A stretch of DNA of 16,382 nucleotides from PWVB01 sp964530185 (GCA_964530185.1 CAZHBB010000066.1:1-16382); one strand, 5' to 3'. Numbered from the stretch's first letter, positions 6,878 through 14,786 are shown. The notes: a model not told the origin generated them from the letters alone. A program made the numbers and translations.

Positions 6878-7900
6878 ATGCTGCAAGCAGTGATGGTGGC
6901 ACCCGGCAAGATCGAATTCCGTGAGGTGGCGCGGCCCGCCCCAGGTGAGGGCGAGGTCCTCATCCAGGTGAAGCGGATTGGCGTCTGTGGTTCGGACATT
7001 CACGTCTACCACGGTAAACATCCCTACACCAGTTATCCTGTCGTGCAGGGCCACGAGGTCTCCGGCGTCATCGCGGAGGTGGGGCCCGGGGTGGAGGGCC
7101 TGGCGGTGGGGGATCGGGTAACCTTCCTGCCGCAGGTGACCTGTGGCACGTGCTATCAATGCACCCATGGGATGTATCACCTGTGCGAATCGCTGAAGGT
7201 GATGGGGTTCCAGACGGGCGGCGCGGCGCAGGAGTACTTCCCCGTCGCCGCCGACAAAGTGCTGCGGATCCCAGAGAGCGTCTCCCTCGACGAGGCGGCG
7301 ATGATCGAGCCGCTGGCCGTGGCCGTGCACGCCGTCGGGCGCACGGGCGGCGTCCAGGGCAAGAAGGTGGTCGTACTGGGCGCGGGCACCATCGGCAATC
7401 TGGTGGGACAGGTCGCTAAAGCCTCCGGCGCGGAGGCCGTCCTGATCACGGACATCAATGGCTACAAGCTGGACAAGGCGCGGGCGTGCGGCATGGATGT
7501 CGTCGTCAACACCCACGAGGAGGCGTTGGGAGCGGCGATTCGGCGTGCCTTTGGCCCCGATGGTGCCGATCTGATCCTGGAGTGCGTGGGGGTTTCGGAG
7601 ACGATCAACCAGGCGATAGACAACGCCCGCAAGGGGAGCACAGTGGTGATGGTGGGGGTGGCTGGGGCCGTCACGGTCACCAACTTCGGCTACATTCAGG
7701 ATCATGAGCTAGACGTGCGTGGCACGCTGATGTATCAGAAGCCCGACTTTGAGCGCGCCATCGCGCTCGTCGCAGCGCAGAAGGTCCACCTGACAGATCT
7801 CATCACCCACCGCTTTGATTTCCGCCACTACCTCGATGCCTATCACACGATTGAGTCATCGGGGGGGCACTATGTGAAGGTGATGATCGAGGTGGCATAG
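6878..7900 (+). CDS. Zinc-dependent medium-chain alcohol (polyol) dehydrogenase
   Basis: This is a 340-residue cytoplasmic NAD(P)-dependent oxidoreductase of the sorbitol/threonine dehydrogenase branch. Catalytic zinc ligands are visible: Cys37 (GVCGSD), His59-Glu60 (GHE) and Glu144 (EPLAV). The structural zinc loop is complete, with Cys89, 92, 95 and 103 (CGTCYQC then HLC). The Rossmann motif GAGTIG lies at 168-173, and Asp192 after the second strand favours NAD over NADP. The start at 6878 is preferred: AAGGAG (6864-6869) lies 8 nt upstream and MLQAVMVAPGKIEF is the normal family N-terminus. An in-frame ATG at 6860 would add six residues. The substrate is probably a polyol, sugar alcohol or secondary alcohol; the sequence does not decide. 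A 12-bp hairpin follows the stop. Confidence 0.9.
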   Translation: MLQAVMVAPGKIEFREVARPAPGEGEVLIQVKRIGVCGSDIHVYHGKHPYTSYPVVQGHEVSGVIAEVGPGVEGLAVGDRVTFLPQVTCGTCYQCTHGMYHLCESLKVMGFQTGGAAQEYFPVAADKVLRIPESVSLDEAAMIEPLAVAVHAVGRTGGVQGKKVVVLGAGTIGNLVGQVAKASGAEAVLITDINGYKLDKARACGMDVVVNTHEEALGAAIRRAFGPDGADLILECVGVSETINQAIDNARKGSTVVMVGVAGAVTVTNFGYIQDHELDVRGTLMYQKPDFERAIALVAAQKVHLTDLITHRFDFRHYLDAYHTIESSGGHYVKVMIEVA

Positions 7901-7906
7901 GCGCGC

Positions 7907-7935
7907 GGAGGGCGCGGCGATTGGCCGCGCCCTCC
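7907..7935. terminator. Perfect 12-bp hairpin between convergent genes
   Basis: GGAGGGCGCGGC and GCCGCGCCCTCC pair perfectly around a 5-nt loop (GATTG). The hairpin starts 6 nt after the dehydrogenase stop and ends 9 nt before the stop of the convergent PRC-barrel gene, so it can serve both strands. Only two T follow on the plus strand and none on the minus strand, so it is not a classic U-tract terminator. Confidence 0.65.
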
Positions 7936-7944
7936 TTAGACTGA

Positions 7945-8613
7945 TCACCCACGCGGGGTGTAAGATGGTAGCGACTCCAGCTCCTCGCCGCTCAGCTTGA
8001 CGTAAATACCCTCATCGTCGACTTCCATCACCTTGTCCATTGGAATGATCCGATAGCCGACCGGCAGCCAAGGGGCCTTGCGGATCACCAGATGCGTGAT
8101 CCTGCCGCTGTCGCGCTCAACCAGCAAGTGATCCACCACGCCAAGGCGGTCGAGTGCGTTACGCACCGGCGTGCCGCGCCCGATGACCTCGCGGTTACTC
8201 GGAATGCCGTGGTGTACCTTCTGGCGGATCATTGGTATGATCACGGGCTGCTCCACCTCGATCAGACCATAGGGCAGCATCCAGTAGAAGACCTGCTCGC
8301 GCTCGTAGCGGTCGTGGGTCCAATCCGGCGCTGGGACACGGAACTCCTCTTCCTTATATTTAGGATGGTTCTTCAGCTCATCGCTGCGGATCGAGAGGTC
8401 TATGCGTTCTGGCGTGCTGTGGGCGACCACCGAGACGGGCAGCACGCGGTCCTCTTTCTGCAGGAAGCCCTTCGTCACGATCAGGTCCGTGACCCGATGC
8501 GTGCCGGGGTCCACGACGACCTTGGCGAGTTTTCCGCACCGTCCGTCGGCGCAGTAGACGTCGGCACCAATATCAAAGACATAGGTTTCCTCGGTCACTC
8601 GTTCCTCTGCCAT
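7945..8613 (-). CDS. PRC-barrel domain protein (two PRC barrels)
   Basis: This is a 222-residue soluble protein without signal peptide or membrane segment. Two PRC-barrel-like beta modules are visible: residues about 14-75 (FDIGADVYCADGRCGKLAKV, then VTDLIVTKG and DRVLPVSVV) and about 143-213 (VIGRGTPVRN, LGVVDHLLVERDSGRITHLV, then YRIIPMDKV). The segment between (85-140) is charged and Tyr/Trp-rich and includes a hydrophobic WMLPYGLIEV stretch. PRC barrels occur in photosynthetic reaction centre subunit H and in RNA-processing or stress-related proteins, and usually mediate protein contacts; the specific role is unknown. AGGAGGT lies 5 nt before the start, which is strong support. The CADGRCG loop with two Cys in the first barrel is unusual and could bind metal or respond to redox. 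It is probably transcribed alone, as a long hairpin separates it from the secreted protein upstream. Confidence 0.8.
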   Translation of the reverse strand: MAEERVTEETYVFDIGADVYCADGRCGKLAKVVVDPGTHRVTDLIVTKGFLQKEDRVLPVSVVAHSTPERIDLSIRSDELKNHPKYKEEEFRVPAPDWTHDRYEREQVFYWMLPYGLIEVEQPVIIPMIRQKVHHGIPSNREVIGRGTPVRNALDRLGVVDHLLVERDSGRITHLVIRKAPWLPVGYRIIPMDKVMEVDDEGIYVKLSGEELESLPSYTPRG

Positions 8614-8663
8614 AGTCTACCTCCTGCTTTCATTTTCACCTCATCTTTTCACACGTACTACTT

Positions 8664-8669
8664 ATCATA
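8664..8669 (-). promoter_or_regulatory. Possible -10 element of the PRC-barrel gene
   Basis: On the minus strand TATGAT is followed by AAG, 50 bp before the start codon at 8613. The upstream side is T-rich, but no acceptable -35 is found at 15-18 bp. The rest of the 170-bp spacer (8614-8783) holds only this, the ribosome site and the hairpin at 8734-8774. Confidence 0.25.
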
Positions 8670-8733
8670 GCGCGAGAAGATAAGAAAAAGGTTGGCTCAA
8701 CATAAGAGGAAGGTTAATTGGGTGAACATAGGA

Positions 8734-8774
8734 CTTAGGGGCCAGGCGCGCCCGCCACGCGCCCAGCCCCTAAG
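8734..8774 (-). terminator. Long hairpin after the secreted repeat protein gene
   Basis: Two 17-nt arms (8734-8750 and 8758-8774) pair with two adjacent mismatches around a 7-nt loop. The outer 9 bp are CTTAGGGGC/GCCCCTAAG and the inner 6 bp are GGCGCG/CGCGCC. It starts 9 nt after the stop at 8784 in the direction of transcription. No U tract follows. It probably ends or stabilises the transcript of the secreted protein. Confidence 0.6.
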
Positions 8775-8783
8775 CATCAGCGG

Positions 8784-11700
8784 TCAATCGTTGCGTATCA
8801 CCAGTGGCAGGGTGACGTGGAACGGCCAGACGATGGTCACCGAGGCGGTCTTGGTGATGCCATAGCCGGTTACAAAGACCGCATCCGGGTAGCTTCCGGC
8901 GTGCACACTTGCGGTGAAGAAGCCCTGCGCGTCAATGGCCCCCGCCTGCGAGGAAGTAACCGACCAGGTGACGGTGGGCTGCCAGATGCGATTGTCGTAA
9001 GTATCCCAGCCTATGGCGTGGAAGTGTACAATGTCCTTGGGCGTCACTGTGACTTGTCTGGGCGCGACCTCCAATGAAATCGCCGTAGTGGGCAGGAGCG
9101 TGAGGTTCTGGAGCGCGGCGCTGGTCAGACCGCTCTGGTCCATGATCTCGACGCGGGCAGTGTGGTCTCCAGCGACCGTGTACGTGTGGGTCGCCGTGAG
9201 CACATTGCTGAAGGCGGTATCGAACTCCCCGTCGTTATCCCAGTCCCAGCGCGCGCTGATCGTGCCGCTGCCTGTGCTACCGCGGCAGTCCAAAGTGAAT
9301 GTGTCGCCGGCATGACCGTAGGTGGGGCTGATTGTGAGTGTGGCTGTGGGGTACGTGCTTGCTTCGGCAGCCAGCGCCGTCATGGTTGAGGGCAAAACGA
9401 CGACGCGATGGGCGACAGTCGCAGTGAGCCAGGCGAAGTCCTGCACCTCTAGTGTGACGGTATAGACGCCTGGTGTGACAATGGTGCGCGTGATGAACTT
9501 CTGGAAGCCGAGCGGTGTATCCCACGTGCCGTCGCTGTTGAAATCCCACCGCACCAGGAGCGCACCACGGGGCGTACCGCCCGGCGCGTCGGTGCTGGGC
9601 CAGGCGTTGAAGGTGTAGGTATCGCCCGCCCGGCCACGGGTGGCGTCCACGGTGAAACGGGCCGTCGGCGGCGTGACATCGAGTGCACCGAAGCGTCCAT
9701 AGACGTCGTACTCCACACCGTTGCGCCCATCCTGCCACACTGTGAGCGCGCGCTTGTAGTCCTCAGCATAGGCAATCGCGGGACACTGCTGCCAGCCGTA
9801 GTAGCGGAAGATCACGTCGTCGAAGGCCCCTAGGATGCTCCCGCTCGCCGAGACCCATCGCCCACGGATGTCGTACCCCGTGCCCTTGGCGGCGTCGTCC
9901 CGATTGTCTTCCCATACGACGCGATAGCGGTGCGAGGCATTGACGTAGACCACGTCGGGCTCCTGTTGGTAGCTAAGCCCGGCCGCGGTGGAGACGGGGA
10001 AGGCGTTCCCCATGAAGTTGCCCACCGCGCCCATACGGCGGGCGTAGATGTCGGCCCCTGTCGTCCCGGAGGTGCGGTAGTCGTGCCACGTGATCAGGTA
10101 CTCGTTGTCGTCGTCGTTCCAGGCGATGGCGGGGGCACCCTGCTTGTCGGTTGCCTGTGCGATGACGAACACCGTCTCGATGGGGCTACCGTCTCCCCCC
10201 AGACGACGCCCATAGATGTCACCTGTGTCGTCCCGCGTGTCGGACCAGACCGCTAGGAACCCACCGGTAATGTCATTGTAGACAATATCGGTCTCCCGCC
10301 CAGGGTGGTAGTTGATCGTGCGAGTCGCGCTGTAGCCGCCATCGGAGGACACGGTCGTCACGTTGATATACTCCTCATAGTCTGTCAGGCTGAGCGCGCT
10401 ATAGAGTACCAGGAAGCTGTTGTGTGCCGGGTCAGAGTTGTAGGCGACCGAGGGTTGGCACTCCGCCATTGAGCGGACGCCCACTGGCGCCGAGAGCATT
10501 GCGCCGAGTGGCCCAACGACGCGCCATCTGACGTTACCGCTGGGCCTGTCGTACCAGGCCACAAGATACGTATTGTCGCTGCTGTTATAGGCCAACGCCG
10601 GTTTTATCTGAGCACCTGGGGCAGAGACGATCGTGAAGTTGTCACCGAGCGGCGCCCCATCCCGATCGTAGCGCTGGCCAAAGATGTCGCCATCTCCGTT
10701 GCGATCGTCCTCCCATACCACCAGGTACTCTTGGTTAAGGAAGTTGTAGACAACAGCGGGCCGAACCTGCGAGACAGGAGCGGTGGAGATGCCAAAGGGA
10801 TGACCCAACAACAGCCCGGGCCACCATACCACTTGACCAAAGATGTCGTCGTGTCCCCCGTCGCGCCAATCGGCCCAGACAACCAGGTAGCGATGTGAGG
10901 TGGCACTATAGGCAACATGTGGACTCCGCTGCATTTCAGGAGCCCGTGCGATGGCGAAGTCCAGGCCGATCTGCTCAGCACCGCTTTTCACGCGGCGACC
11001 GTAGATGTCCGCGGCCTCGGGGTGGGTGGTGAACGGGTTGTGGCGTTCATCGCTCCACGTAATCAGGAACTCGTGGAGTTGGGGATTGTAGACGGCGTGG
11101 GGGTCCCACTGGAGGCCTACGGTGTCGCAGATTGTGAGCGCCACTGCGGGATCCGCCTCGTTCTCGCTCGTGCTGGGATTATCCAGCAGGTCACCCGTGG
11201 CGGCGTTGATTTGTTGCCCGACGATGTTGCTTCCGTTATCCCAAACGACCAGATATTGATCGCTGTGTGGGTCGAAGACCAAGTCGGCTTGGAGCGAAAT
11301 GATCACACCGAGTCCAGATGAGATTTGGAAGGAATGCGAAATGTCCGATTCGTCGCCTGACGTGTTGGGATTGTCCAGCAAACTGCCGTCGGCATCCACA
11401 CGCTGACCGAAGATATTGGGGAAACCGAATATCCCGGTGTGGGCCGCATACCATATGACGAGATACTCATCCTGTATGACATTGTACGCGATCCCGGATA
11501 GGGAGAGGGGCTCCGTGGGATGTCTGTGGATCTCGAGAGTGTTACCGACGAGGGAGCCGTTCGCCGCCACAAATTGGCCGCGGATCTTGTACCCATGGCG
11601 TTCCTCGTCCCAGGTAACTAGGTACTCATCGGCGCGGCTATTGTAGGCCGCAGCGACACCGTTGAATGTATCCCAGATCGTAACACAGGTGATCTCGAGG

Positions 11701-12224
11701 CTTTCGTCGGGGAGCGCCTCGTTCTCAGGGGTAGTGGGGTTGTCCAGGAGCACACCGTCGGCGCTCACCCGCTGTGCGTGGATCTCGTAACGATTGTACG
11801 TGCCATAGCGCAGATTCTTCCATACAACCAGGTATTCTGCCGCGTTTGGGTTGTATACGACAGAGAAATGGGATTTTTCACCCTCGGTTGTGGAGATATC
11901 AAATGAATCTCCTTGCGGCACCCCCTGCGCGGAGAAGATCTGTCCATGGATATGGGAGGTAGTGACGTAGCCAATTTCAGCATATTCCGTGGCCTCGCTC
12001 CACACTACCAGGAACTCATCATCATCGCTGTTCCAAGCCGTGACGGGCCACAATTGATCTCCCAATCCGCGCATCGAGATAGCGAAGTCTCCGCCATCGG
12101 GTCCGGACCTGATGCCTGCGGCCGATGCTGCCTGCACCGGTCGCCAGAGGGCCAACAGTGCCATGACCAACAGCGCTGCGGCCACCCGCGCTCCTATGTA
12201 GCCACTGCGTTTTCCGTGTACCAT
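8784..12224 (-). CDS. Secreted surface protein: 14 YLVVW repeats, two PKD-like domains, Ig-like domain
   Basis: This is a 1146-residue exported protein. The signal peptide is clear: basic N-terminus (MVHGKRSGYIGAR), hydrophobic VAAALLVMALLALW, likely cleavage after PVQA near residue 33. Residues about 45-845 hold fourteen units of roughly 55-60 residues, each with a 'vaYn...eYLVvWeD.R...diyGqrv..dG' core (for example EYLVVWEDDRNGDGDIFGQR). Two PKD-like domains follow at about 849-945 (VRWDFNSDGTWDTP) and 958-1045 (ARWDWDNDGEFDTA), then a bacterial Ig-like domain (about 1046-1134) and the tail FHVTLPLVIRND. No LPXTG anchor is seen. The start at 12224 is chosen because GGAGGAG lies 6 nt upstream; a longer reading from 12248 lacks this. 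Role inferred: adhesion, matrix or polymer binding. It is last in a unit behind a kinase and an FHA regulator, and paralogous to the fragment at 1-341. Confidence 0.85.
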   Translation of the reverse strand: MVHGKRSGYIGARVAAALLVMALLALWRPVQAASAAGIRSGPDGGDFAISMRGLGDQLWPVTAWNSDDDEFLVVWSEATEYAEIGYVTTSHIHGQIFSAQGVPQGDSFDISTTEGEKSHFSVVYNPNAAEYLVVWKNLRYGTYNRYEIHAQRVSADGVLLDNPTTPENEALPDESLEITCVTIWDTFNGVAAAYNSRADEYLVTWDEERHGYKIRGQFVAANGSLVGNTLEIHRHPTEPLSLSGIAYNVIQDEYLVIWYAAHTGIFGFPNIFGQRVDADGSLLDNPNTSGDESDISHSFQISSGLGVIISLQADLVFDPHSDQYLVVWDNGSNIVGQQINAATGDLLDNPSTSENEADPAVALTICDTVGLQWDPHAVYNPQLHEFLITWSDERHNPFTTHPEAADIYGRRVKSGAEQIGLDFAIARAPEMQRSPHVAYSATSHRYLVVWADWRDGGHDDIFGQVVWWPGLLLGHPFGISTAPVSQVRPAVVYNFLNQEYLVVWEDDRNGDGDIFGQRYDRDGAPLGDNFTIVSAPGAQIKPALAYNSSDNTYLVAWYDRPSGNVRWRVVGPLGAMLSAPVGVRSMAECQPSVAYNSDPAHNSFLVLYSALSLTDYEEYINVTTVSSDGGYSATRTINYHPGRETDIVYNDITGGFLAVWSDTRDDTGDIYGRRLGGDGSPIETVFVIAQATDKQGAPAIAWNDDDNEYLITWHDYRTSGTTGADIYARRMGAVGNFMGNAFPVSTAAGLSYQQEPDVVYVNASHRYRVVWEDNRDDAAKGTGYDIRGRWVSASGSILGAFDDVIFRYYGWQQCPAIAYAEDYKRALTVWQDGRNGVEYDVYGRFGALDVTPPTARFTVDATRGRAGDTYTFNAWPSTDAPGGTPRGALLVRWDFNSDGTWDTPLGFQKFITRTIVTPGVYTVTLEVQDFAWLTATVAHRVVVLPSTMTALAAEASTYPTATLTISPTYGHAGDTFTLDCRGSTGSGTISARWDWDNDGEFDTAFSNVLTATHTYTVAGDHTARVEIMDQSGLTSAALQNLTLLPTTAISLEVAPRQVTVTPKDIVHFHAIGWDTYDNRIWQPTVTWSVTSSQAGAIDAQGFFTASVHAGSYPDAVFVTGYGITKTASVTIVWPFHVTLPLVIRND

Positions 12225-12271
12225 CGATTCCTCCTCCGTACATTGCACAACGATGCGTTTGCGTTTCCTTT

Positions 12272-12277
12272 AGGATA
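12272..12277 (-). promoter_or_regulatory. Possible -10 element of the secreted protein gene
   Basis: TATCCT on the minus strand matches 4 of 6 consensus positions. It lies 22 bp downstream of the 11-bp direct repeats at 12300-12332 and 47 bp before the start codon. There is no consensus -35 at the usual spacing, as is common for promoters activated by PhoB/OmpR-type regulators bound near -35. Confidence 0.25.
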
Positions 12278-12299
12278 GAGGAGGAACGGCAGGGATTGC

Positions 12300-12332
12300 C
12301 CAACTTGAAACCAACAGTTAGCCAACAATTTG
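12300..12332 (-). promoter_or_regulatory. Three direct repeats at 11-bp spacing, candidate winged-helix regulator site
   Basis: On the minus strand three consecutive 11-mers read CAAATTGTTGG, CTAACTGTTGG and TTTCAAGTTGG; all share GTTGG, and the first two match at 9 of 11 positions. The copies start exactly 11 bp apart (plus-strand CCAAC at 12300, 12311, 12322). Tandem binding to direct repeats of one helical turn is the known mode of PhoB/OmpR-family winged-helix domains. The gene immediately upstream (12361-12960) encodes such a domain, and the site lies 76-108 bp before the secreted protein start. Confidence 0.5.
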
Positions 12333-12360
12333 TCGTCGGCCGTGGAGGAGGAACGCGGCG

Positions 12361-12960
12361 CTAACGCACCAGACGATAACCCCGCCCGCGCTCGGTGAGG
12401 ATCAAGGTCGGGTGGCGCGGATCGGGCTCCAGCTTCTCGCGCAGCCGCTTGACCAGGCTCTCGATCTGGTAATCGTAGACCTCGGCCCGATACTCAGGCC
12501 AGACGGCATGCGCGATCTCTTGCTTGGAGCAGGGGCGGCCCGCGTTGTGGTAGAGCAGATCGAAGAGAGCTCGCTCCTTGGGGGAAAGCAAGACTGGCGT
12601 ACGATCCACCCATATCCCGCCGCTGCCCTCATCCACCACCAATAGCGGGAACTCAGCGACGCGCAGCGTGGCGGCCGGATCGTGGAAGGTAAAAGTAGCG
12701 CCGCCCACAGTAATGGTGTCCCCGTCACGCAACACCCGTGGGCTGTGGATCCGTTCCCCGTTGAGGTAAGTGCCGTTGGCGCTCTCGGTGTCCCACAGGG
12801 TACACGATGTGCCATCCCAGTGGATCTCGGCGTGGTGGCGCGAGGTCCGACGGTCAGGAATGAAGATGTCACAGTCGGAGGCGCGACCGAGGGTCGTGAT
12901 CGTGTCGCTCAACGGGAATCTCCGTCCGGCATCGTCTACCAGGAAGGGTGCTTCACTCAT
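12361..12960 (-). CDS. FHA domain - winged-helix (PhoB/OmpR type) transcriptional regulator
   Basis: This is a 199-residue cytoplasmic protein with two domains. The FHA domain (about 1-95) shows the phosphothreonine-binding signature: GR at 25-26, TSRHH at 39-43, and SANGTYLNGERI at 60-71. The C-terminal part (about 122-199) is a Trans_reg_C winged helix: LSPKERALFDLLYHNAGRPC, SKQEIAHAVWP, YQIESLVKRLREKLE and the wing LTERGRGYRLV. FHA domains bind phosphothreonine, so a kinase should control this regulator. Its ATG overlaps the stop of the Ser/Thr kinase gene (ATGA, 12957-12960) and has no clear Shine-Dalgarno site, so translation is probably coupled. Mycobacterial EmbR, a winged-helix/FHA target of PknH, is a functional parallel but has the domains in another order and an extra BTAD domain. 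Likely target: the repeats at 12300-12332. Confidence 0.9.
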   Translation of the reverse strand: MSEAPFLVDDAGRRFPLSDTITTLGRASDCDIFIPDRRTSRHHAEIHWDGTSCTLWDTESANGTYLNGERIHSPRVLRDGDTITVGGATFTFHDPAATLRVAEFPLLVVDEGSGGIWVDRTPVLLSPKERALFDLLYHNAGRPCSKQEIAHAVWPEYRAEVYDYQIESLVKRLREKLEPDPRHPTLILTERGRGYRLVR

Positions 12961-14570
12961 AGCTTCGGGATCCGATAGGCGATGTGCAGTGCTGGACGAT
13001 CAGTTGGATCGGCTTGCTCGCTCATATAGACCCAATGATGCGCCTGGTTGTGGCTGTCCTCTGACATCATCACGACGATGCCGTAGTTGGGTGCCCCCCG
13101 TTCAAGCCATGCCTCGGCCGCTTGATGGACATCAAAGGTGAGAAGGCCCTCGTCGGGTACGGGCGTGACGTCGAGCGGCGTCGGGTCATAGTCCACCCCA
13201 GCGACAAGGCCGGGCGCGGCCCATGGCGCATTGTAGGTGGTAACCTCCGGCTCCCAGGGCACGAGCATACGGTAGGCCACGGCCGCGCCGGGGAAGGCCG
13301 TATCCCCCCATAGTTCCACACGCAGGGTGAGCGTGGCCGAGAGAATCGTGACATTTTGGGGCAACTCGCCGAGGTCGAAGCGGAAGAGCACCCGGTCGGG
13401 GGTGAGCGGCCCCTGAAGGTGGACCAGATCAGCCTCGTGCCAGGGCTCGTCGGGCAGATCAGGATTGAGCCAGGTGTCAGCGGTGATGTCGGACCCTGAG
13501 AGCACCACGGTGGTCATCCCTCCGACGACGGAAACCGTTGACGTCGGCGATACCGGCTCGCCCCAGGGAAAAGGCATGAGGTGCAGACACCATATCACGA
13601 GCCCAACGAGCGCGACCAGCGCCCCTACGGCCCAGCGGAGGGGGCGGGGGGAAAGAGACGGTTCGGCGGGGAGGGGCGCACCAGTAGAAGCCGCGACGGC
13701 GGCCTGCAACGCGCGGCCCATCTCGCCGGCCGTCTGGAAACGGTCGTCGGGGTCCTTGGCCATGGCCTTGAGGATCACGCGCTCGACGGCCTCCGGCAGG
13801 TCGGGGCAGACGGAGCGAGGTAGAGGCAGCGGGGCCGTGATGTGCTTGAGGATCACGGCGTAGGGCGTATCGGCATCGAAGGGGAGCTGGCCGGTGCACA
13901 TTTGATAGAGCATCGCGCCCAGCGCATAGATGTCGGAGCGCGCGTCTCCCGGCTCGCCGCGCCCCTGTTCCGGCGACATATACGCTGGCGTTCCCAACGT
14001 GCCGCCGCTCTCGGTGATCGTCGTGATGTCCACCATGCGGGCGATGCCAAAATCGGTGAGCACGGGACGCCCGCTTGCAGTGAGGAGCACGTTCGAGGGT
14101 TTAACATCGCGGTGCACCAGGCCCTGGCGGTGGGCGTAATCCAGCGCGTCGGTTAGCACACTCACGATCTCCGTGACCTGCGCCAGGTCCATTCGCTTCC
14201 CTTCGCAGCCCAACCGGTAGAGCCGCTGCTTGAGGTTTTCGCCCTCTAGGTACTCCATCACCAGGAAGCCCAGCCCCTCAGCGGTATCGAAGTCGTAGAC
14301 GCGGACGATGTTAGGGTGTTCCAGGGCAGCGATGGCGCGGGCCTCGCGCCGGAAGCGGGCCGCGAAGTCCGGGTCACCGGTTAGGTGCGGATGTAACACC
14401 TTGATAGCGACATAGCGGTCCAAGTCGGGTTGGTAGGCCTTGTAGACCTGAGCCATGCCTCCCTGGCCCAACTTTTCCACCAGGCGGTATTTGCCAAGGG
14501 TTCTGCCTGTCAGGTCGAACAGGCTACTCGGTCCTGTAGGATGATCGGCTGTGCGCGATTGGTCTTCCAT
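12957..14570 (-). CDS. Transmembrane Ser/Thr protein kinase with extracellular DNRLRE-type domain
   Basis: This is a 537-residue membrane protein. The PknB-like kinase domain (about 28-290) has all key motifs: glycine loop GQGGMA 35-40, Lys57 (VAIKV), Glu76 of helix C, HRDVKPSN 153-160, DFG 173-175, activation-loop TLGTPAYMSPEQ 191-202. One transmembrane helix (about 313-332) follows. The outer part (about 365-533) looks like a DNRLRE/CBM96-type beta domain: ADTWLNP, RVLFRFDLGELP, ILSATLTLRVE, FDVHQAAEAWLERGAPNYGI and RPALHIAYR. PASTA repeats are absent. Role: sense a surface or extracellular ligand and phosphorylate Ser/Thr targets, probably including the FHA regulator encoded next. The start at 14570 gives a normal kinase N-terminus with AAGGGG 7 nt upstream; an in-frame ATG at 14630 would add 20 residues. 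Confidence 0.92.
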   Translation of the reverse strand: MEDQSRTADHPTGPSSLFDLTGRTLGKYRLVEKLGQGGMAQVYKAYQPDLDRYVAIKVLHPHLTGDPDFAARFRREARAIAALEHPNIVRVYDFDTAEGLGFLVMEYLEGENLKQRLYRLGCEGKRMDLAQVTEIVSVLTDALDYAHRQGLVHRDVKPSNVLLTASGRPVLTDFGIARMVDITTITESGGTLGTPAYMSPEQGRGEPGDARSDIYALGAMLYQMCTGQLPFDADTPYAVILKHITAPLPLPRSVCPDLPEAVERVILKAMAKDPDDRFQTAGEMGRALQAAVAASTGAPLPAEPSLSPRPLRWAVGALVALVGLVIWCLHLMPFPWGEPVSPTSTVSVVGGMTTVVLSGSDITADTWLNPDLPDEPWHEADLVHLQGPLTPDRVLFRFDLGELPQNVTILSATLTLRVELWGDTAFPGAAVAYRMLVPWEPEVTTYNAPWAAPGLVAGVDYDPTPLDVTPVPDEGLLTFDVHQAAEAWLERGAPNYGIVVMMSEDSHNQAHHWVYMSEQADPTDRPALHIAYRIPKL

Positions 14571-14726
14571 GGTCCTGCCCCTTATGTGCTCGCGACATTG
14601 CTGGTACAATGTGGTCAAGCTGCGACCCATGAGGCCCTCGCACAGGGCCTCGGTCCCCCTTTCCCGCCTTGAGTCGAGTCCTCCGCTGTTTGGATACGCC
14701 GGGGCTTCCCTATTACATATAGTCGT

Positions 14727-14755
14727 AGTATAGCATAGAACAGGAAGGGTCGGAA
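14727..14755 (-). promoter_or_regulatory. Sigma70-like promoter for the kinase operon
   Basis: On the minus strand TTCCGA (14750-14755) and TATACT (14727-14732) are 17 bp apart. The -10 matches 5 of 6 positions, the -35 only 3. The transcript would start near 14720, giving a leader of about 150 nt to the start at 14570. A second, weaker pair (TTGTAC and CATAAG, 17 bp apart) lies just before the start codon. Confidence 0.35.
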
Positions 14756-14786
14756 GTGCATGTGCGGGGTGAGCCAGATCCTACGC

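Noticed and set aside
6815..7705. Open frame of 296 codons on the minus strand
   Set aside because: It lies opposite the dehydrogenase gene and is rich in His and Arg, typical of an antisense shadow; no ribosome site or family motif.
12278..12355. Direct repeat GAGGAGGAACG at 12278-12288 and 12345-12355 flanking the 11-bp repeats
   Set aside because: Purine-rich ribosome-site-like sequence is common here; two 11-bp copies may well be chance and no target-site or recombination pattern accompanies them.
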